The position numbers were made by a program, and so were the translations under genes. This document shows, one piece after another, positions 43,872 through 53,392 of a stretch of DNA of 61,268 nucleotides. The stretch comes from an uncultured Sterolibacterium sp. (lineage in GTDB: Bacteria > Pseudomonadota > Gammaproteobacteria > Burkholderiales > Rhodocyclaceae), in the NCBI GenBank assembly GCA_903904605.1, contig CAIVDC010000031.1, forward strand, positions 1 through 61,268, written 5' to 3'. Under the pieces are notes generated by a model. The model was given only the letters and a program-made list of their open reading frames with translations, had not been told where the DNA came from and made no database searches. Positions within the stretch are counted from its first letter, which is position 1; each line of letters starts with the position of its first letter.

Positions 43872-46800
43872 GCGCCATATTCCTCCATGTTGACCTCGCC
43901 GACAATCCTGGAGGAACCGTCGGCATCCATCGTCGCTTCGGCGTAGAAATTGACGTAGCTCGCCGTCTGGCTCCAGTTCATCCCGCCCGGCGACGCCTGC
44001 CGCTGTTTCTGGCAATTGCTCGCCCAGGCCTCGTGGTTGGCGCGCAGGCAGAAATCGCGGTCGCCGCTGCCGTTGCTCTTGTCGTGCAGCACCGGGTCGG
44101 TCACGACAGCCCATTCTTCATGCCCGACTTCTTTCCATGCTTTCATCTTCACTCCGGATTTCTTCGCCTGATCGACGATCCAGTTCAAGGCCGCGTCGGA
44201 CAGGTCCCCCGTGCCGTAACTGCCGCCGATATCGGCATGGCTGCCGATGAAGCCTTTTTGCGTTCCGGCACCGATCGATTCGCCCGGGAACAGGTAGCGG
44301 TGTTCGTTCAGGGCCACCGCCTGGAACACGTGCTTCGCCGCCGCCGGGATGGCCAGTTGCCACGAGCCGTTGTCGGCGCCGTTCAGGCCGAACTGGGCCA
44401 CCGTGTCCCATAGGCCGAGAAAGCGGATCTGGATGCAGGCGCCGCTGTCCCGGTACGGCTGGCTGTCGAGCCGGGTCGCCACCGCGTTGCTGAAATCCCG
44501 CGCCATTGCCGCGCCGCGCGAGAAGCCGACGATATCGATGTCCACCGGCCCGCCTTTCCCGACGCCGCCCGTGCGGACGTACTGGTCCAACTGCTGCAGC
44601 ATGTAATCGACCCGCGCCCGGGCGGTATTGGCGTTCATGTCATCGAGCCAGTTGGTCTGGATCCTGCTCTCGGGATCGTCGCGGCCGACGCCGTTCATGT
44701 ACCATTTCGGGCCATTCTGTGCGGCGTCATAAGCCAGATAGAACTTGTAGACATTGGAGAAATCGTCAACACCCGGGGGCGGATTCGAATTGTTCGTTCC
44801 GTCGAACGCAAACAGGATCAGGCCTTCCGGGTCGACATATTTCAGCGGGTTGTCGGCGGCATAGCGGTAGCCGTTCAAACCGGCCACCAGGCCGAGCGGG
44901 TCGGGAGTCAGGTACTGGCCGCGTTCCGGGTCGTAGTAGCGGCGGCCGTTGTAATGCAAGCCCGTCTCTTCATCCTCGTACTGCCCGGGCAGGCGCAGGT
45001 TGAGCCTGAAGTGGTCGCTTCGCTCCGCGGCGCCGGTCCGCGCGACCCTGCCGAAAGGCGCGTAAGCGGCCCTCCAGAGCGGATTCGCCGCGGCATCGGT
45101 GGCCAGTTCCGGCGCGCCCAGATGGTTGCTGTGGAGAAAGACGACGGCCTCGTCGCTGAAAAGCCAGGCCCTGATGACCGTCACCAAGTCGGCCGCGATC
45201 TCGCCGAGGGGCGTGCGCTCATCGGCCAGATCGCGGCCGCCGGGCGTATCGATCAGCGCCACCGGCTGTTCGCCCAGATAGACATACTGCCGCGTGATCC
45301 GGCCCTGCGCGTCGAGCTCCGCGATGAGCCGGCCCGCCTCGTAGAGAAAGTGCGTGCGGCCCCGGCCGGTCGCCTTGGCGATCCGCTCGCCCCTGTGGTT
45401 GTAGCGATAGCTTGCGACGCGGCGGCTGTCCTTTTCGTGCGCTGCGCGGGCCTCGCGCACTTCGCTCAGCCGGCCCAGGGCATCCCAGCGGTACTCGCGG
45501 CTGCCGATGAGTTGCGACTGACCGCCGGCGTCGAAGCGTACGACGCCTCGGGCGCTCTTGGCCGCCGGCGCATCGATCCTGCGGTTGCTCTTCTCCGCGT
45601 AAGCCGCCCTGATGGTTCCGCTCCGGAGGTCGGCCTGGTCGCGGAGGTCTTCCTGCGAGAGCAGCCGGTTGCCCGCGCCGTCGTAGAAGTAGCGGGCGTA
45701 ATTTGCCGGGGCGCCGGCCCGAAGCACGGCGGCGGCGATCAAACGGTCCTGCGCGTCGTAGGCGTAGTCCGCGCTCCCCTGCGGAGCGGCCAGTTCCTGG
45801 CTCTTCAGCAGATTGCCTGCGGCATCCCACCAGTAGCGGCGATCGACGAGCGGCCGGGATTGACGATAGACGACACGGGCCAGGGCGCCTTCCCGGCTGC
45901 GCCGGTAGTTCGCCTCGATGCCGTTGCCGTAGGTGAAGCGGCGAATGCCCTTGATGTCGCGCTCGATGTCCGTGACGAGGATTGCGGCGGGCATGAGCCA
46001 GGCCAGCCAGGTCGTGCGGACCAGGCGCCGGGCCAAAGCCACGACCTGGTTCTGGCCGTTCCTGCGGTATTCGAGCGTGCTGCCGTCGGGCAGGCTGAGG
46101 GCACGCTCCTGCCCCAGGGCGTCGTAGGAATGGCGGGTGAGGCTGCGCGCAGTCCCGCCGTCGACGAGTTGCAACTGCACCGTCCTGCTCGCCAGGCGAC
46201 CGCTGCTGTCGTAGGCATAGGTCTCGCTCTGCCCGGGATGGTCGATGGCGGCGAGCTGCGCGCCTTGATAGCGCCAGGTGGTCACGAGCGGCGGCGCAGC
46301 CGATGCCGGACCGCCGCCGGCCGCGAGGATTTCCTGTTTGACGATGCGCCCGGCGGCGTCGTATTCATAACGGGCGCGATTGCCCCTGGCATCCATGGCG
46401 GATACCAGCCGGTCGGCGGCATCGAAGCCGTTTCTCTCGGTGCCGCTGTCGGGGCTCGAGACACTGAGGATGCGGCCGAAGTCGTCCCGGATGATTCGGG
46501 TAACGGCGCCATTGGCGGCGATCAGCGCATTGATTCGATGGAGCGCATCATGCTCGAAACGGACCGTGGTATTCATGAGCCGCGCCTCGACGCCGCCCAT
46601 GCTGCCGGCGGCTGCGACGATCTGGCTGATCCCGCCGTTGGCGGCGTAGCGGTAGCGCGTCGCGCGCCCCAGGGCGTCGGTGATCGTCTCGGGGCGGCCC
46701 TGCGCGTCGTAGGCGATGCGCCGTTCTTCGCCCTCACCTGCGCCAGTGCTGACCGCAGTCAGGCGGCCCAGGTCATCGTAGGCATACCGCTCGCTGAGAG

Positions 46801-48901
46801 CATGGCTGGCGGACTGGCTGCGCGCCTCCAGCAAGCGGCTCTCGCTGTCCAGGCGCCGTGAGTCGAGGATGCCCAGATGCGAAGCGCGCCAGAGCGGCCG
46901 ACCGGCGCCGTCGTAAGCGAAATGAGCCAGCGCGCGATAGCCGCTGCCGGCGTCATAACCGCCTTCGACCGGGTTGCCGAAGGCGTCGTAGAGATAGCGG
47001 TAGCGCACGCCGTCCTGCTCCCTTTCGATCAACTGGTTGCGGGCGTCGTAGGTGAAGGAGGTCGCGTGGCCCGACGCTTCGGCAAGCCGGGCGATGCGCC
47101 CCGCCTCGTCATGGCTCACGGCACTTCTGATGCCGCCCGGCGTGGTCACGGCAATGACGAATGCGCCCAGGCCATCCCATTCGATCCGGGTGGTGTCGGC
47201 GTCGGCCGAACCCGGACCGGGCCGCTTGGCGCGGAGCCCGCCGAGTTGGGTGAGCAGGCTGCGGCCGTTGATGACCGAGTATCGGAAGCTGCGGCTGCGT
47301 TCGATCGGACCGGCGGGTGTCCCGCCGGTGGCCAGCGCCCAGCCGCTCTCGCGCACCTCGAGCGGCTGACCGGCGCTGTTGTAGTCGATGCGCAGGCTGT
47401 GCTCCCTGCCCGGCACGACGCTCGGCCCGGCGATCAGCGTCGGCCTGTCGCCGGGCAGTGCGTCGCCGCCGGGCGCAGGATATTCGTAGCGAACCCAGCC
47501 ATTGGCATGTCCCGCGCCGGCCTCGCCATGGACGATCCGGCTGACCCTGACGATCCTGCCGTGAAGATCGCGTTCCGTTTTTGTCTGCGCGATCGGCCGG
47601 CCTTTCGAGTCGAGCCGTGTGGCGGCCTGGATCCTGCCGAGCCTATCGTAGACATAACGGACATTGACTTCGCCGCAGCGGGCGCAGCCGGCACCGCGCG
47701 CTTCGAGCAGGCGATATTCGCCGGCGATGATGGCATGACGGTAGGTGGTGGCCTGTCCCAGGCTGTTGGTGAGGCGCGTCACGCCCGGCCTGGGGAACTG
47801 CAGTCTCACTTCCTCGATGCCGGTGCCTGAGACCGGCCGCCCGTCTGCGCCCGGTCGGGCCGGCTCGCCCCTGGCACTCAGCACGGCCCTGCCCGCCTTG
47901 TCGTAGCGGTAGGTCGCGATCCGCTGATTGACCCTTTGCTGGTCGCTGCCGGCGCCGCCGACCGTGATGCCGGTGAGGTGCATGGGAAAATCGGGGTTTT
48001 CGTAGTGGTAGAGGCGGCTCACCGAACTGCCGGTGATACCGCGCTCGGTATAGGCATGGAGCCGGGTGCGGCTGTCGTAATGCGTGGGGATGTCGACCTT
48101 GATGAGATTGCCCGGACTCGGCCCGGCCCCGGTAAGATCGCCGCTATGCTCGTACTTAAAGCGGCCCGCCGGCGTGTCGATGGCCACGATGCCGCGAAAG
48201 CGGCCGGGATTCTTCCCGGCGCTGCCTCGGTCGGGATAGTGGAATCGCAATTCGCGCCGCTGCGGATCGGTGACTCTGAGCAGTTCTCCGCCCGGTGCAC
48301 GGGTCAGGGTCAGGAAGGCGCCGCTGGGGGAGCGGATCTGCTCGAGACGGCCCTGGGGGTTGAAGTCGAGCTTGCGGCCGTTGGGCCATTCCCAGGTGAA
48401 TTCCTCGCCTCTGGCCGTGCTTCTCACGATCACCCGGCCCTGCGCCGGGTTATGGCTGCTGCACAGGCCGCGCCGATCGCGGCTGAAGACCAGACGGGCG
48501 CCGTCGGCCTGCAGGATCTGGATGCTCCGCCCCAGCACGTACAGGTCTGTCTCGTAACTCAGGCGCCAGCCGTTGCCCAACAGCCCGACCACTCGACTGG
48601 CGCTGCTGTTGTAGTGGCGCACGATCTCCACGCCCAGTTCGCCGGGCAAAGCGGCGAGATCGGTTTCCCGCTGGTACTTGTTGCCGTTGGTGACATTGAT
48701 CGGATTACCGGCACCGGTATCGACCCCCGCCCCGCTATCCTGGCTGGCTGGCCCCGCAGCAGCGCAGGCGGTGGTGGCACCGGCCGGATTGGCGCTGCAG
48801 CTTTGGCTGGCCTGGGGGAACCCGACTCGGACCAGGCCGAATATCAGGATCACGGCCAGAGCGGCCGGCAGGGAACGGCGCGGGATGCTGGAAATGAGCA
48901 C
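43823..48901 (-). CDS. RHS/YD-repeat protein with C-terminal DUF2235 (Tle1-like) lipase
   Basis: About 1,692 residues. A GTG at 48901 with GGAG eight bases before it gives a Sec signal peptide (SSIPRRSLPAALAVILIFGL); ATGs at 49024, 48952 and 48946 are alternatives. A DUF6531 motif (GNPINVTNGNKYQRETDL) opens a long array of YD repeats (RYEYDAAGR, FTYDARNQL, YRYLYDAFGN). The RHS core ends with HYNGRRYYDPERGQYLTPDPLG. The last ~300 residues form a DUF2235 lipase domain: FAFDGTNNS, nucleophile Ser in GFSRGAAMARDF (about 1460), Asp in LGLWDTVAQFG, and His in IGSHADIGGSYG. All three catalytic elements are present. No VgrG, PAAR or Hcp gene is nearby. Confidence 0.92.
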   Translation of the reverse strand: MLISSIPRRSLPAALAVILIFGLVRVGFPQASQSCSANPAGATTACAAAGPASQDSGAGVDTGAGNPINVTNGNKYQRETDLAALPGELGVEIVRHYNSSASRVVGLLGNGWRLSYETDLYVLGRSIQILQADGARLVFSRDRRGLCSSHNPAQGRVIVRSTARGEEFTWEWPNGRKLDFNPQGRLEQIRSPSGAFLTLTRAPGGELLRVTDPQRRELRFHYPDRGSAGKNPGRFRGIVAIDTPAGRFKYEHSGDLTGAGPSPGNLIKVDIPTHYDSRTRLHAYTERGITGSSVSRLYHYENPDFPMHLTGITVGGAGSDQQRVNQRIATYRYDKAGRAVLSARGEPARPGADGRPVSGTGIEEVRLQFPRPGVTRLTNSLGQATTYRHAIIAGEYRLLEARGAGCARCGEVNVRYVYDRLGRIQAATRLDSKGRPIAQTKTERDLHGRIVRVSRIVHGEAGAGHANGWVRYEYPAPGGDALPGDRPTLIAGPSVVPGREHSLRIDYNSAGQPLEVRESGWALATGGTPAGPIERSRSFRYSVINGRSLLTQLGGLRAKRPGPGSADADTTRIEWDGLGAFVIAVTTPGGIRSAVSHDEAGRIARLAEASGHATSFTYDARNQLIEREQDGVRYRYLYDAFGNPVEGGYDAGSGYRALAHFAYDGAGRPLWRASHLGILDSRRLDSESRLLEARSQSASHALSERYAYDDLGRLTAVSTGAGEGEERRIAYDAQGRPETITDALGRATRYRYAANGGISQIVAAAGSMGGVEARLMNTTVRFEHDALHRINALIAANGAVTRIIRDDFGRILSVSSPDSGTERNGFDAADRLVSAMDARGNRARYEYDAAGRIVKQEILAAGGGPASAAPPLVTTWRYQGAQLAAIDHPGQSETYAYDSSGRLASRTVQLQLVDGGTARSLTRHSYDALGQERALSLPDGSTLEYRRNGQNQVVALARRLVRTTWLAWLMPAAILVTDIERDIKGIRRFTYGNGIEANYRRSREGALARVVYRQSRPLVDRRYWWDAAGNLLKSQELAAPQGSADYAYDAQDRLIAAAVLRAGAPANYARYFYDGAGNRLLSQEDLRDQADLRSGTIRAAYAEKSNRRIDAPAAKSARGVVRFDAGGQSQLIGSREYRWDALGRLSEVREARAAHEKDSRRVASYRYNHRGERIAKATGRGRTHFLYEAGRLIAELDAQGRITRQYVYLGEQPVALIDTPGGRDLADERTPLGEIAADLVTVIRAWLFSDEAVVFLHSNHLGAPELATDAAANPLWRAAYAPFGRVARTGAAERSDHFRLNLRLPGQYEDEETGLHYNGRRYYDPERGQYLTPDPLGLVAGLNGYRYAADNPLKYVDPEGLILFAFDGTNNSNPPPGVDDFSNVYKFYLAYDAAQNGPKWYMNGVGRDDPESRIQTNWLDDMNANTARARVDYMLQQLDQYVRTGGVGKGGPVDIDIVGFSRGAAMARDFSNAVATRLDSQPYRDSGACIQIRFLGLWDTVAQFGLNGADNGSWQLAIPAAAKHVFQAVALNEHRYLFPGESIGAGTQKGFIGSHADIGGSYGTGDLSDAALNWIVDQAKKSGVKMKAWKEVGHEEWAVVTDPVLHDKSNGSGDRDFCLRANHEAWASNCQKQRQASPGGMNWSQTASYVNFYAEATMDADGSSRIVGEVNMEEYGAWLKQNYGFELLSAAP

Positions 48902-49037
48902 CTTGAAATCTCCAACCCGGAGGGTCCTGCACGCTTGAAATGCCATTAGCATACATGCCGGGCGGCACCGTGTAAATCCGTTGAAGCCCGGCTGCGTCCC
49001 CGACGGGGCATACAGTTCCCCCAATCAAGAACACAGC

Positions 49038-49787
49038 CTACAACGCCAGGTTGAAGATGGCCTTCAGTGTCCAGTCGTTCGAGCCTAACGTCCAGCCATG
49101 ACCAATGCCGAAATTCACGGCGTGTCCCGACACTTCCGTGTCCAGGGTCAGATAGGTTTCCTGGACCTGGCTGCGCATGCGATCGACCGTGCCGAACTCG
49201 GAATATTGCTCGATGTTGATCCAGTCCTTTTCGGACAGCCTGCGGCTGAGCTTGAAGGCCGGAGAGAAGTCGGGCGTGTGGACAGTGCCGGACACGGCCG
49301 TGCCCACGATAGGATTCAGCGTCAGGTTCCAGTTCTCGGTCTTGTAGCCGACAATGGGCCGGAGCTCCAGATTCCAGTTGCTCTCTTCCGTGCGGTGGGA
49401 ACTGAAGCCCAGTTCGCCGTTGACGCCCCAGTAATAGCCCTGTTCAAAATTGTCCGCCATGTATTTCAGGCGCACCTTGGTCCCTTCCAGAAACCAGTCG
49501 CCGCTGGCCGCGCGAATCACCGGAAGGTAAAGGCCGGCTTCCCAGTTCCTGTTCAGGCCATAAGCCCATTCCGGCGTCAGGCGGAAATCGTGGTGGGCCG
49601 GGATCTGACCGCTGTACTCGGGCACCTTGAGGCCGGAGACGACGTAGTTGATGTGCAGATCAAGGCTGGTTTCACCGGGCCTGTTGATGGCCTCGTCATA
49701 GACCTGGATCTCGTCGCTCGATGCGGCGCGGGCACCGACGCAGACAACCGCGGCGCACGAGAGAATTGCTGACCTGTACTTGAACAT
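49038..49787 (-). CDS. Outer-membrane protein, uncharacterised
   Basis: A 249-residue exported protein. Signal peptide (SAILSCAAVVCVGARA) is followed by alternating aromatic and polar strands typical of an outer-membrane barrel: TSLDLHINYVVSG, FRLTPEWAYGLNRNWEAGLYLPV and VNGELGFSSHRTEESNWNLELRPIVGY, ending IFNLAL. It resembles transporters of the phenol-degradation/meta-pathway type in pattern but no specific family is sure. Start at 49787 has GAGG before it. It lies upstream of the RHS gene on the same strand, 136 bases away, and is divergent from mfd. Confidence 0.8.
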   Translation of the reverse strand: MFKYRSAILSCAAVVCVGARAASSDEIQVYDEAINRPGETSLDLHINYVVSGLKVPEYSGQIPAHHDFRLTPEWAYGLNRNWEAGLYLPVIRAASGDWFLEGTKVRLKYMADNFEQGYYWGVNGELGFSSHRTEESNWNLELRPIVGYKTENWNLTLNPIVGTAVSGTVHTPDFSPAFKLSRRLSEKDWINIEQYSEFGTVDRMRSQVQETYLTLDTEVSGHAVNFGIGHGWTLGSNDWTLKAIFNLAL

Positions 49788-49857
49788 ATGGCCTCGTTGC
49801 TCCGGCAAAACCCTGGAAGCCAGATTCTGGCACAAGCGCCGCTGCCGGCAAACCCGC

Positions 49858-49863
49858 TATAAT
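49858..49863 (+). promoter_or_regulatory. Candidate -10 for mfd
   Basis: A perfect TATAAT on the plus strand, 43 to 55 bases before the possible GTG starts of mfd (49906, 49918). The -35 is poor. Its position argues against the long ATG start at 49780. Confidence 0.4.
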
Positions 49864-49917
49864 CCGACTCCTTCCGGCGCGACAATCGCAACACTTGCAA
49901 CCTCAGTGGCACCCCCA

Positions 49918-52900
49918 GTGACCTTCCCGCTTCCCGCGCTGCTGCAGCTCTCGGCCTTGCCCAAGCCGGGCATGCGCCTGGATCTGGCCATGCCCGCCGG
50001 CGCCGGCGACGCCCTGGCGCTGGCGCAGCTGGCCAAGCCGGGCCGGCTGCTTCTGGCCATCACCGCCAGTCCGGTGGAGGCACAGCGCCTGCAGGAAGAG
50101 ATCCTCTGGTTCGCGCCGACGCTGCGCGTCCATCTCCTGCCCGACTGGGAGACCTTACCCTACGACAACTTCTCTCCGCACCAGGATCTGATCTCGGAGC
50201 GGCTCGCCACGCTCTATGCCGTGTCCCGCAAGGAATGCGACATACTCCTGACCGCGGCGACGACGGCGCTGACCCGGCTGTCGCCGCCCGCCTTCCTAGC
50301 CGCCCACACATTCTTCCTCAAGCAAGGCGAGCCGCTGTCGGTCGACAAGCTGCGCGCGCAGCTGACGCTGGGCGGCTACCAGCACGTGACGCAGGTGGTG
50401 GCGCCGGGCGAGTTTTGCCTGCGCGGCGGCTTGATCGATCTGTTCCCGATGGGTACCGCGCTGCCTTTCCGCATCGATCTATTCGACGAGGAGATCGAGA
50501 GCATCCGCACCTTCGATGTCGACACCCAGCGCACCCTCTATCCGGTGCCGGAGATCCGCATGCTGCCGGCGCGAGAGTTTCCGCTCGACGAAGCCGGCCG
50601 CACGCATTTCCGCCAGCGATTCCGCGACACCTTCGAAGGCGATGCGTCGCGCGTCGCCCTGTACAAGGACGTTTCCAACGGCATCGCCGCAGCGGGCATC
50701 GAGTATTTCCTGCCGCTGTTCTTCGACGCCACGGCCACGCTGTTCGATTTCCTGCCCGACGATGTTCTGCTGCTCCTGCACGGCGACGTACCCGGCGCCA
50801 TCGAGGAGTTCTGGCGCGACACGCGGAGCCGCTACGCTTTTCTCGGCGGCGACAAGAGCCGGCCGCTCTTGCCGCCGCAGGAACTGTTCCTCTCGGAGGA
50901 GCAGTTGTTCCTCGCGGCGCAGAAATTCCCGATGCTCAGGATCAGGGCGGCTGCTGGCGCCGAAGCTTCCGCGACGGTCACGGCTGCGGCTGTGGTAACG
51001 CCGCTGCCGACCCTGGCCGTGGATCGCCGCGCCATCGAGCCGCTGGCCGAATTGCAGGGATTCCTCTCGGTCTTTCCGGGGCGCGTGCTGCTGCTCGCGG
51101 AAAGTGCCGGCAGGCGCGGCACCATCCTCGAATACCTGACGGAACACGGCCTGACGCCGTCGCCCTGCGCCGACTTCGCGGCATTTATTGCCGGCGACGA
51201 GCGCTATATGCTCGCGACGGCTCCCCTCTCCGGCGGCTTCATCCTGCCCTCGGCCAAGCTCGCGCTGATCACGGAAAACGAGCTCTACGCCGCCACCGCC
51301 AGGTCGAGGAGCGGGGCGCGACGATCCGAGGCGCGGCGCAGCAATCTCGAAGGCTGGCTGCGCGACCTGTCGGAACTGCGCATCGGCGACCCGGTCGTCC
51401 ATGAGCAGCACGGCATCGGCCGCTATCTGGGCCTTGCCCACCTTGACCTGGGCGAAGGCGAAACGGAATTCCTCCATCTCGAATACGCCGGCGGCGACAC
51501 GCTCTACGTGCCGGTGGCGCAACTGCATCTGATTTCGCGCTACAGCGGTGCCGATCCCGACACCCTGGAACTGCACCGCCTGGGCAGCGGCCAATGGGAG
51601 AAGGCGAAGAAGAAGGCCGCCGCACAGGTGCGCGACACCGCCGCCGAACTGCTCCACCTCTACGCCCAGCGCGCAGCGCGGGAAGGCCACAAGTTCGACT
51701 TCAAACAGCACGATCTCGACGCCTTCGCCGACGGCTTCGGTTTCGAGGAGACGCCCGACCAGCTGGCGGCGATCAATGCCGTGATCGAGGACATGAAGTC
51801 GGGCAGGCCAATGGACCGCCTGGTTTGCGGCGACGTCGGCTTCGGCAAGACCGAGGTGGCGCTGCGCGCTTCCTTCGTCGCCGTGGCCGACGGCAAGCAG
51901 GTCGCGGTGCTCTGCCCGACCACGCTGCTCGCCGAACAGCACTTCAACACCTTCTCTGACCGCTATGCCGACTGGCCGGTGAAGATCGCGGAGATATCGC
52001 GCTTCCGAAGCGAGAAGGAGCAGAAGCAGGCCATCCTCGACTTGGCCGCCGGCAAGATCGACATCCTGATCGGCACCCATAGATTGCTGCAGAAGGACGT
52101 TTCTTTCTCCCGGCTGGGCCTTCTCATCATCGACGAGGAGCACCGCTTCGGCGTGCGCCAGAAGGAGGCCTTGAAGTCGCTGCGCGCCGAGGTCGATGTC
52201 CTGACCCTGACCGCCACGCCGATCCCGCGCACCTTAGGCTTATCGCTGGAAGGATTGCGCGACTTCTCTGTGATCGCCACTGCGCCGGCAAGGCGGCTGG
52301 CGATCAAGACTTTCGTCGCACGCTGGTCACAGGGGCTGGTGCGCGAAGCCTGCCTGCGCGAATTCAAGCGTGGCGGCCAGGTGTATTTCCTGCACAACGA
52401 AGTCGATACCATCGCCAACATGGGCGAGCGACTGCACAAACTGTTGCCCGAGGCGCGCATCGTCATTGGCCACGGTCAATTGCCGGAGCGCGAGCTGGAA
52501 CGCGTGATGCGGGAATTCACGCAGCAGAAGCACAACCTATTGCTCTGCACCACCATCATCGAGACCGGCATCGACAATCCGCACGCCAACACCATCGTCA
52601 TTCACCGCGCCGACAAGTTCGGCCTGGCGCAACTGCACCAGTTGCGCGGCCGCGTCGGCCGCTCCCACCACCAGGCCTACGCCTACCTGCTCACCCACGA
52701 GGACGCCAAGCCCTCGGCGCAGGCGGCAAAAAGGCTGGAGGCGATCCAGATGATGGAGGAACTGGGTTCGGGCTTCTTCCTGGCCATGCACGACCTGGAG
52801 ATCCGCGGCGCCGGCGAAGTGCTCGGCGAATCGCAAAGCGGCGAGATCCACGAGATCGGCTTCGCGCTGTACACAACGATGTTGAACGCCGCGGTGAAGG

Positions 52901-53391
52901 CGCTCCAGGCAGGCAAGGAGCCCGATCTCGTTCAGCCCTTCGATACCGCATCGACCATCGACCTGCATGAGCCGGCACTCCTGCCCAGCGACTACTGCGC
53001 CGACGTCCATGAGCGCCTGACACTCTACAAGCGCCTGGCCAACGCCGGCAGCACGGAGGAGTTGCAGGAACTGCTGGAGGAACTGGTGGACCGCTTCGGC
53101 GAGCCGCCGGCGCAGACCCAGGCGCTCGTCGAAACCCACAAGCTGCGCGTCCTGGCCCGGCCGCTGGGTATCCTCAAGATCGATGCCTCGCCACACGCGA
53201 TACAATTGCAGTTCATGCCGTTCAGCGCTTCTCCACCCCCTTTCGATCCTGCCCGCATCATCGACCTGCTCCAGAAGGATCGCAACTTCAAGCTTGCCGG
53301 ACCGGAAAAGTTGAGTTGGAAGCACGAAAGCTCCACACCGAAGGAACGCGCACTGGCGGTACGCGAATTACTGAAGAAATTGAAAGGTTGA
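49918..53391 (+). CDS. mfd: Transcription-repair coupling factor Mfd
   Basis: About 1,157 residues. The UvrB-homology region (ETLPYDNFSPHQDLISERLATLY), the RNA-polymerase interacting domain (GDPVVHEQHGIGRYLGLAHL), Walker A CGDVGFGKTEVALRA, DEEHRFG, TATPIPRTL, and LLCTTIIETGIDNPHANT and the C-terminal TRCF domain (SDYCADVHERLTLYKRLA) are all intact. Mfd removes stalled RNA polymerase and recruits UvrA. Start is uncertain: GTG at 49918 (VTFPLPALLQ) or 49906. A TATAAT lies just upstream. It ends one base before the aroG ATG. Confidence 0.94.
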   Translation: MTFPLPALLQLSALPKPGMRLDLAMPAGAGDALALAQLAKPGRLLLAITASPVEAQRLQEEILWFAPTLRVHLLPDWETLPYDNFSPHQDLISERLATLYAVSRKECDILLTAATTALTRLSPPAFLAAHTFFLKQGEPLSVDKLRAQLTLGGYQHVTQVVAPGEFCLRGGLIDLFPMGTALPFRIDLFDEEIESIRTFDVDTQRTLYPVPEIRMLPAREFPLDEAGRTHFRQRFRDTFEGDASRVALYKDVSNGIAAAGIEYFLPLFFDATATLFDFLPDDVLLLLHGDVPGAIEEFWRDTRSRYAFLGGDKSRPLLPPQELFLSEEQLFLAAQKFPMLRIRAAAGAEASATVTAAAVVTPLPTLAVDRRAIEPLAELQGFLSVFPGRVLLLAESAGRRGTILEYLTEHGLTPSPCADFAAFIAGDERYMLATAPLSGGFILPSAKLALITENELYAATARSRSGARRSEARRSNLEGWLRDLSELRIGDPVVHEQHGIGRYLGLAHLDLGEGETEFLHLEYAGGDTLYVPVAQLHLISRYSGADPDTLELHRLGSGQWEKAKKKAAAQVRDTAAELLHLYAQRAAREGHKFDFKQHDLDAFADGFGFEETPDQLAAINAVIEDMKSGRPMDRLVCGDVGFGKTEVALRASFVAVADGKQVAVLCPTTLLAEQHFNTFSDRYADWPVKIAEISRFRSEKEQKQAILDLAAGKIDILIGTHRLLQKDVSFSRLGLLIIDEEHRFGVRQKEALKSLRAEVDVLTLTATPIPRTLGLSLEGLRDFSVIATAPARRLAIKTFVARWSQGLVREACLREFKRGGQVYFLHNEVDTIANMGERLHKLLPEARIVIGHGQLPERELERVMREFTQQKHNLLLCTTIIETGIDNPHANTIVIHRADKFGLAQLHQLRGRVGRSHHQAYAYLLTHEDAKPSAQAAKRLEAIQMMEELGSGFFLAMHDLEIRGAGEVLGESQSGEIHEIGFALYTTMLNAAVKALQAGKEPDLVQPFDTASTIDLHEPALLPSDYCADVHERLTLYKRLANAGSTEELQELLEELVDRFGEPPAQTQALVETHKLRVLARPLGILKIDASPHAIQLQFMPFSASPPPFDPARIIDLLQKDRNFKLAGPEKLSWKHESSTPKERALAVRELLKKLKG

Positions 53392-53392
53392 T

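Noticed and set aside
44954..46861. A 635-codon plus-strand frame
   Set aside because: It is antisense to the RHS repeats; the length reflects repeat periodicity and GC content.
43314..48901. RHS locus as a type VI secretion cluster
   Set aside because: No VgrG, PAAR, Hcp or adaptor gene is present, and the protein begins with a Sec signal.
50479..52143. A 554-codon minus-strand frame
   Set aside because: It is antisense to mfd with no recognisable domain.
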